Shown one piece after another: positions 58,694-64,000 of a DNA stretch of 64,000 bases. This DNA is from Deroplatys truncata (Eukaryota; Arthropoda; Insecta; Mantodea; Mantidae). A program made the translations under genes and the position numbers. Each line of letters starts with the position of its first letter. Positions within the stretch are counted from its first letter, which is position 1. The stretch spans positions 157,738,052 through 157,802,051 of the forward strand of contig CM060977.1 in assembly GCA_030765065.1 (NCBI GenBank), in the 5' to 3' direction. Below the pieces are notes generated by a model, which was given only the letters and a program-made list of their open reading frames with translations, did no database searches and was not told the origin of the DNA.

Positions 58694-59554
58694 TCTGATG
58701 TGTTACACTCACATGACTTTCTCTACTCTTGTACAAACTATTTTTACAAACTCTTATTCTCCATCCATTTCATATTAATCGAGATAAACCTTTGCAGAAA
58801 CGATCTTATTGCTAATTTTCTTGTAGGTGCAAGGGGAATATGGGAGGCTTTAAGCGATAGTCAAATCTTTTAAGAGCTGGTTGCTATGTGGAGCATTCTA
58901 TTTTCTTTGCATGCCCAGGACATACAAAAAGAAAAGGAATAAAAACAAAACGAATAACGAATTCCTATTTGAGAAAAAGTGTAAGTATTGGAACATTTAA
59001 GGGAATAACAAGCAATATCTTGAAAAGGGTTCACTCAACAACAAGAAATAGTTATGACATAAATTGTGTATTTTAACGCGATCTACATTTTTTGTGTAGT
59101 AAAAATTTGTTTATCTCTTATGGTTTACCAGTTATGCAAACGTCGTTCACAATGAAGAACCCTTTTGGAGACATTCCCAGAAAATTCGAGATATACAATT
59201 CATTTGCCATAAAAATGTCTTAAACTTATGGTATTTTATTCAAAATCGTTAGAGCCATTTTTGAGAAAATTAAACTTTTCGAAAAATCTTTCATGTAAAG
59301 GGTAATCTGGGGTGGGGTTATTTTCTTGAAAACCTTCGTGTCGCATCTCTGGAAGATACTGAACCTAAATACCAAGTTTTATGTTTATCCGACTGTTCGT
59401 TTCTGAGTTATGCTGTTCACAGACACACACGGACATGTTTCCAAAAATACCTTTTTTGGATTCAGGAGGCCTCAAAACATGTATTTCTGGTGAAACATCG
59501 GTATCGAATTTTTGGATGGAATGCAATACTTCCCCTACTTACTATACGTAGTAG
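58694..59554 (+). repeat. HIN-A array, unit 4, lacks last about 15 bp
   Basis: TCTGATGTGTTACACTCACA to ACTATACGTAGTAG. It breaks off in the 3' palindrome and lacks AGAAAGTAAAAA. Confidence 0.88.
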
Positions 59555-60015
59555 TTCAGTTTAGCCGGCAGCATTATTAAGACTGTCAAGGTAGTGTCAC
59601 CACCATGAAAAGAAGAACCTCAGCTCTACCAGGAAATCATCCCCTGAACTAATGTATTAATTCCTGTCATCCCCAATTCGAACCCGTGACCCCCAATCTT
59701 CTCGAAGTAGCAGCAATGTTAACATCGATGCCACACAATTCAGCGCAAGAGATACCGACAAAAGTCAGCAAATAACGATATGCTCGTCTTTGCTGGCCCG
59801 TTACCGTTTGGCTTGTCGGAGGCACACACCATTCCTTGGAAACATTGTTACGGCGGCGAGAAATGGTGCTTGTATGTGTAGGAGCAGTTTTCGCTATCAT
59901 AGCAGCTTTGTTCATTGATATCCCTTATTTACCGTATTATCCACTTAATGAAGATGAAAGAATGGCTCAGCCCAACGAAAAAAGCAACACCCCCGTGCGA
60001 AGGATGGTGCACCCC
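59555..60015. other. unassigned stretch, weak tRNA-like match
   Basis: Reversed, GGTCACGGGTTCGAATTGGG resembles a box B at 59670-59690 without a box A. An 82-codon minus-strand frame and a 77-codon plus-strand frame overlap here, neither recognised. Confidence 0.35.
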
Positions 60016-60019
60016 CTCA

Positions 60020-60880
60020 TAAATCATGTTGTGCTTTTGGTGGAACCAAACTGGCATTCCTCACCATAAATTGCTACCAAACAATCAAACGATAAATGTT
60101 GCTGTGTATATTGAACAGCTAAGACGACTCGCTGTAGCTAGTGAAAACAAAACTCCTGGTAAACCTGTGCTGTTACTCCACGATAATGCACGCCCGCATA
60201 CGGCCAGAATCACCTCAGGTGTGATTGCGGAACTTGATTGGAACCACTTCCTTAGCCTCCATATTCACCAGACATAGCCCTTCTGATTGGTCGTCCTCCG
60301 TGGTGTAGTGGTTACCATGCTAGCTTCTAGTTCCCGCGGTCGTGGCTTCAAACACAGCAGAGGGCGATGGACTTTTTTGGACGTAAAAATCCTTAGCATG
60401 GCTTCCTTCGGAAGGGAATTAAAGCCGGTGGTCCCGTGTCGTAGATTTACGACACGAAAAGGAACCTCAAGCCAAATAGAGGCCTCTGAGCAAAATTACC
60501 AGTCTTTCACGCCTAATATAGAATGGGACGCTAAGGACCATAGTTAAAGAGCGTCCATAAATAAAACTCAATTTATTTCCCCTTCTGATTATCATCTTTT
60601 CGGTCTCTCTCTAACAACAATCAGGGACAATTATTTCATTGTGAAGCTTCTCTTAGCACTGCCTAACATATTTCTCAACTCAAAAGCACAACAGCTCTAC
60701 TCCTACCCGAACGCTGACAGGCGGTCATTGACAAAGATGGTGATTACATCACTGAGTGAATGCGTGAGTGATTGTTAATCTAGACATAGGTATCAGTGTC
60801 TTGTTATTGCGACTGTATTATATTTTTATGCTCGTAAAATCATGGTATTGTAAAAACGGCACGAACTTATGCACCGACCC
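60020..60880 (+). pseudogene. mariner transposase, 5'-truncated, split by a SINE
   Basis: From about 60025 the frame gives VMLCFWWNQTGIPHHKLLP-like text, then NQTINVAVYIEQLRRLAVAS and VLLLHDNARPHTARITSGVI with the second catalytic Asp. At PYSPDIA the SINE at 60289 interrupts. On the far side SDYHLF and the rest resume at 60590, so the third Asp (SDYHLF) sits just after the insertion. The tail LLPER, stop, QAVIDKDGDYITE ends near 60757. GCACGAACTTATGCACCGAC, reversed GTCGGTGCATAAGTTCGTGC, at 60861-60880 looks like the right terminal repeat. The N-terminal HTH half and the left end are missing. It is a different mariner from M1 and M2. Confidence 0.8.
60289..60579 (+). mobile_element. tRNA-derived SINE, copy S2, inside a mariner
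   Basis: Head GGTCGTCCTCCGTGGTGTAG with box A (TGGTGTAGTGG), a worn box B at GGCTTCAAACACAG, body with GGCTTCCTTCGGAAGG, tail AAAGAGCGTCCATAAATAAA. CCCTTCTGATT flanks it exactly at 60278-60288 and 60580-60590. It is the fullest S copy at 291 bp. Confidence 0.9.
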
Positions 60881-61491
60881 AATACAATTTTATTAGAAAC
60901 TAGACTTAAAGACAGCCATTTAAATCACTACATGGCATGCTTTAAAAGGTCGTGCAGCTATAAAAGCTATTTAGAACTAAACTGTAGTGTTTAATGGCAC
61001 AAAAACTCGCATTCATTAATGTTCGCAATTTTTTGCCTTTTTTCTACAGTTTCATAATGTAATCACTTATTTATCAATACATTTCTTAATATTCACATTA
61101 AATACCACGCGAGTTTTTATCACTTAGTATTACCTATGGTAATTCACTAGCAGTGCTGGCGCAAGTTGATTAAAACCCACAGCTTTCTGTAAGGGACTTT
61201 GTAAAAGAATCAAGAATGTTGCATTTAATAAATGTTCTTAAGAGATACGGATTATGAAAGACGTCCAAATTCTAATTTTTTAAAACTTGTAGTTTAAATC
61301 AGAGGTGGCGAAAACGGGACTCGCGATTTGTTTTTCCCTCTCTGCCACTGTTCCTTTGTTACATGCTACTGAGCATGCAGTGCTTGTTGCATATTTGGTC
61401 TCGCGGAAGGAAGGCATTTTCGCCACCCATGGTTAAATGAATGATGATTCCAACTTTCCATTAAACTTTTATCGCCACAGGAAGTCCCCTA
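60881..61491. other. unassigned stretch
   Basis: No gene or shared repeat recognised. Confidence 0.4.
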
Positions 61492-61915
61492 TCAGGTGCA
61501 CTGAGCGAGGTGGTCGCAGTAACGTGTGCGACGCGCATTTTGGTTTTTCGTGGTTTCTCCGGGTCGGTAGGCGAATGCTCTTTAATCACAACTTTCCTGT
61601 CCCTCATTTCCTTCATGTGTCATCTGTTTCAGAGTTGTAGGACCAAGCTACGGTGGTCGGTGGGTTGCAGCTGGGCAGTGGAGATGCGCTTTGTAGATGT
61701 TTCTTCCCTGTCGTCGGTTAGGACTGCTCAGTTAGAACCCGGCTTGTGGGTGGGGTTGAGCGATATCGGATGGATTCGAACTGGAAACGATAGGGACTCG
61801 TGACTCGTCCATGCTTGTGCACATCGTCGTCCGGATGTGATCACTCTTTAGGTCTCTCCACTGATCACTCCATCCTAGGGCTCAGAACTAAAAAGCGCCG
61901 GGAGCCTACGTATCT
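61492..61915 (+). mobile_element. SINE family D, copy D4
   Basis: GTGCACTGAGCGAGGTGGTC gives the family's 5' head with box A (GGTGGTCGCAGTAA). The box B segment is deleted. The body follows (TTTCTCCGGGTCGGTAGGCG, CATCTGTTTCAGAGTTGTAG), ending GGGAGCCTACGTATCTTTAC. With D1 it gives complementary halves of the tRNA-like head. Confidence 0.7.
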
Positions 61916-62345
61916 TTACCTTTACCCAGCTAGGAGCGAAGAACCAACCATCATCAGACAGTATGGAGCGCCATGCCCATACTTTAACTGCACCATATAT
62001 CTACAATTCTTCAGAATGCTCCGGTGCATCGCAAATGCATCTCCAAGACTTAAAATAGTTTTTCAATAGGAACGTGCTCCAGTACACAAATCGGGTATAT
62101 ATAAATATAAATAAATATGAATATATGGACAAGGAATATGGATTGGAAAAACAGACTATGACATGTCCCGCACGTTCTTCAAATATTATACATTACAACT
62201 ATTTTTTATGAGGACACAAAATCAGACTCTACGACGCATAGCCAGCAAATGTAGATCTACAAAACAAGATTTTTGAAGCATGCAGACTTACTGCCCACAA
62301 GTACAGGGAACACAGTCTTATTCAGGTTCTAAAACAAAGACTAAA

Positions 62346-62381
<36 letters not shown>

Positions 62382-62628
62382 TAAATAAAAGCCAATGACG
62401 CATATTTGGGTGACCAACATTTTAACTTGAGTCGCTGTATATATGGCCAGAGAAATTGCCAGACAACCTATTTATAAAAGATATAAATTTGATTTTCTGT
62501 TATTATAATGAATCATTGCCATATACTAGTATGTCATGTAATTATTATGTTAAAATTGTAAATATATAATCGCAACTGCTCCCTTGGTATATCTGTATAA
62601 GTAAAAGAATTTGTCTGACACCAGATCA
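61916..62628. other. unassigned stretch with (AAGT)n
   Basis: (AAGT)9 lies at about 62344-62381. Nothing else recognised. Confidence 0.45.
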
Positions 62629-63360
62629 TTACTTTCTCTACTACGTATAGTAAGTAGGGGAAGTATTGCGTTCCACCCAAAAATTCGATACCGAGATTTC
62701 ACCGTAAATACATGTTTTGAGACCTCCTGAATCCAAAAAAAGTATTTTTGGATACATGTCCGTGTCTGTGAACAGCATAACTCAGAAACGAACAGTCGGA
62801 TAAACACCAAACTTGGTATTTAAGTTCCGCATCTTCCAGAGATGCAACATGAAGGTTTTCAAGAAAATTCCCCCACCCCATATTACCCTTTACATGTAAC
62901 ATTTTTCGAAAATTTTTCTTTTCTCAAAAACGGCTCTAACGATTTTGATTAAAGTATCATATGTTTAAGATATCTTTGTGGCAAATAAAATGTATATCTT
63001 GAATTTTCTGGGAATGTCTCCAAAAGTATTCTTCAGTGAACGACTTTTGCATAACTGGTAAACCATAAGAGATAGACAAAATTTTACTACACAAAAAACG
63101 TAGATCGCGTTATTTTTTTGTTGTTTTTTTTTGTTTTTTTGTTTTGAGTGAACCATTTTCGAGATATTGCTTGTTATTCCCTTAAATTTTCCAATACTTC
63201 AATCTTTTTGTCAAATGGGAATTCGTTATTCAGTTTTTTGTCATGGATATGCAAAGAATCTGTGGCAAGGAGAATGGTGCTGCACATAGAAACCAGCTAT
63301 TAAGAGATATCTCTATGCTTAAAGGCTAATGTATTTCTATATTGCCCTTGCAAATACAAA
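62629..63360 (-). repeat. HIN-A, antisense arm of an inverted dimer
   Basis: TTACTTTCTCTACTACGTAT to CTATATTGCCCTTG. It keeps the 3' end of the element. The 5' end is replaced by a sense copy joined at GCCCTTGCAAATACAAAACA. Confidence 0.8.
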
Positions 63361-63905
63361 ACAAGGGGAACATAGTACGCCTTAAGCGATAGTCAAATAT
63401 TTTTAGAACTGGTCGCTATGTGTAAAATGTAATTCTCTTTGCATGTCAAGGACATTCTCAATTGAGAAAAAGTGCAAAAATTGGAAAATTCAAAGAAATA
63501 ACAAGGAATATCGTGAAAATGGTTCATTTTACAAAAAATGAATGTTTATGACCTATATTGTGTGTTTTAACGAGAAATACATTTTTATGTAGTAAAATTT
63601 TGTCTATCTCTCACGGTTCACCAGTTATGCAAAATAGTTCAGAATGAAGAGGACTTTTTGGGACATCCCCAGAAAATTCAAGATGTACATTTTATTTGCC
63701 ATAAAATGTCTTAAACATATGATACTTTAATCAAAATCGTTAGAGCCGTTTTTGAGAAAATAATTTTTTTCGAAAAAATTTCCATGTAAGGGGTGGGTTG
63801 GGTGGGGGATTTTTTTAAAAACTTTTATGTCGCATCCCTGGAACATTTTGAACCTAAATACCAAGTTTGGTGTTTATCCACTTTTCGTTTTTGAGTTATG
63901 CTGTT

Positions 63906-63936
<31 letters not shown>

Positions 63937-63961
63937 ACACAAGACATACACACGGACATGT
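63361..63961 (+). repeat. HIN, sense arm of the inverted dimer
   Basis: Starts CAAGGGGAACATAGTACGCC, passes CTTAAGCGATAGTCAAATAT and the (CA)n at 63907-63932, and stops after ACACGGACATGTTT. Beyond 63962, TTTTTTTATATCCTGGACAT is antisense HIN again. Confidence 0.8.
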
Positions 63962-64000
63962 TTATTTTTTTATATCCTGGACATGCAAAGAGAATGGAAT
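63962..64000 (-). repeat. HIN fragment at the window edge
   Basis: TATATCCTGGACATGCAAAG matches the reversed internal A-tract region. The copy runs out of the window. Confidence 0.65.

Noticed and set aside
59667..59915. Minus-strand 82-codon frame as an exon of a host gene
   Set aside because: No motif recognised, no clear splice sites, and it lies between a HIN array and a truncated mariner.

Overview
This window reads as arthropod, most likely insect, nuclear DNA that is AT-rich and almost wholly built from transposable-element debris. The grounds are IS630-Tc1-mariner elements of arthropod type, tRNA-derived SINEs, LINE fragments, a solo LTR family, microsatellites and the absence of any compact gene layout. 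I could not place the species or order. No intact host gene was recognised in 64 kb, and every transposase or reverse transcriptase relic carries stops or frameshifts.

The dominant component is one dispersed repeat family, called HIN here, about 0.8-0.95 kb long and non-coding, with more than 20 copies or pieces in both orientations. Its ends are asymmetric. The 5' end is TCTGATGTGTTACACTCACATG and then ACTTTCTCTACT. The 3' end has an AT-rich palindrome (TACTATACGTAGTA), then AGTAGAGAAAGT and A5. The 12-bp subterminal inverted repeat, the 3' palindrome, the internal CA microsatellite and insertion into A-tracts resemble Helentron-associated non-autonomous elements (DINE/HINE type). A young subfamily (A) is repeatedly nested inside an older one (B).

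Layout: 1-394 mariner tail; 562-824 SINE; 1475-3087 HIN-A in HIN-B; 4489-5720 Tc1; 6846-8115 mariner; 8852-13552 HIN cluster holding a solo LTR (10942-11968) and a SINE piece; 13697-14153 SINE; 14500-15744 Tc1; 17399-18696 a mariner relative with DD41D-like spacing; 19775-20358 relic of a repeated arthropod protein family; 20690-21395 LINE relic; 21425-28126 HIN and SINE cluster; 28558-29460 second LTR copy; 30540-31210 mariner relic; 31597-31700 SINE; 32441-35064 third LTR copy carrying a new TIR element and a HIN-A; 36867-37683 HIN-A; 38512-39200 a 75-bp minisatellite; 39496-44189 HIN, SINE and LINE relics; 46790-48622 HIN-B split by a mariner; 51392-51610 transposase HTH piece; 52380-54245 degenerate tandem repeat split by a Tc1; 57336-59554 head-to-tail HIN array; 60020-60880 mariner split by a SINE; 61492-61915 SINE; 62629-64000 inverted HIN dimer.

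The parts do not form a pathway. What the window records is the order of invasions: HIN-B, then LTR, mariner and HIN-A into HIN-B, HIN-A and a TIR element into the LTR, Tc1 into a tandem repeat, and a SINE into a mariner.
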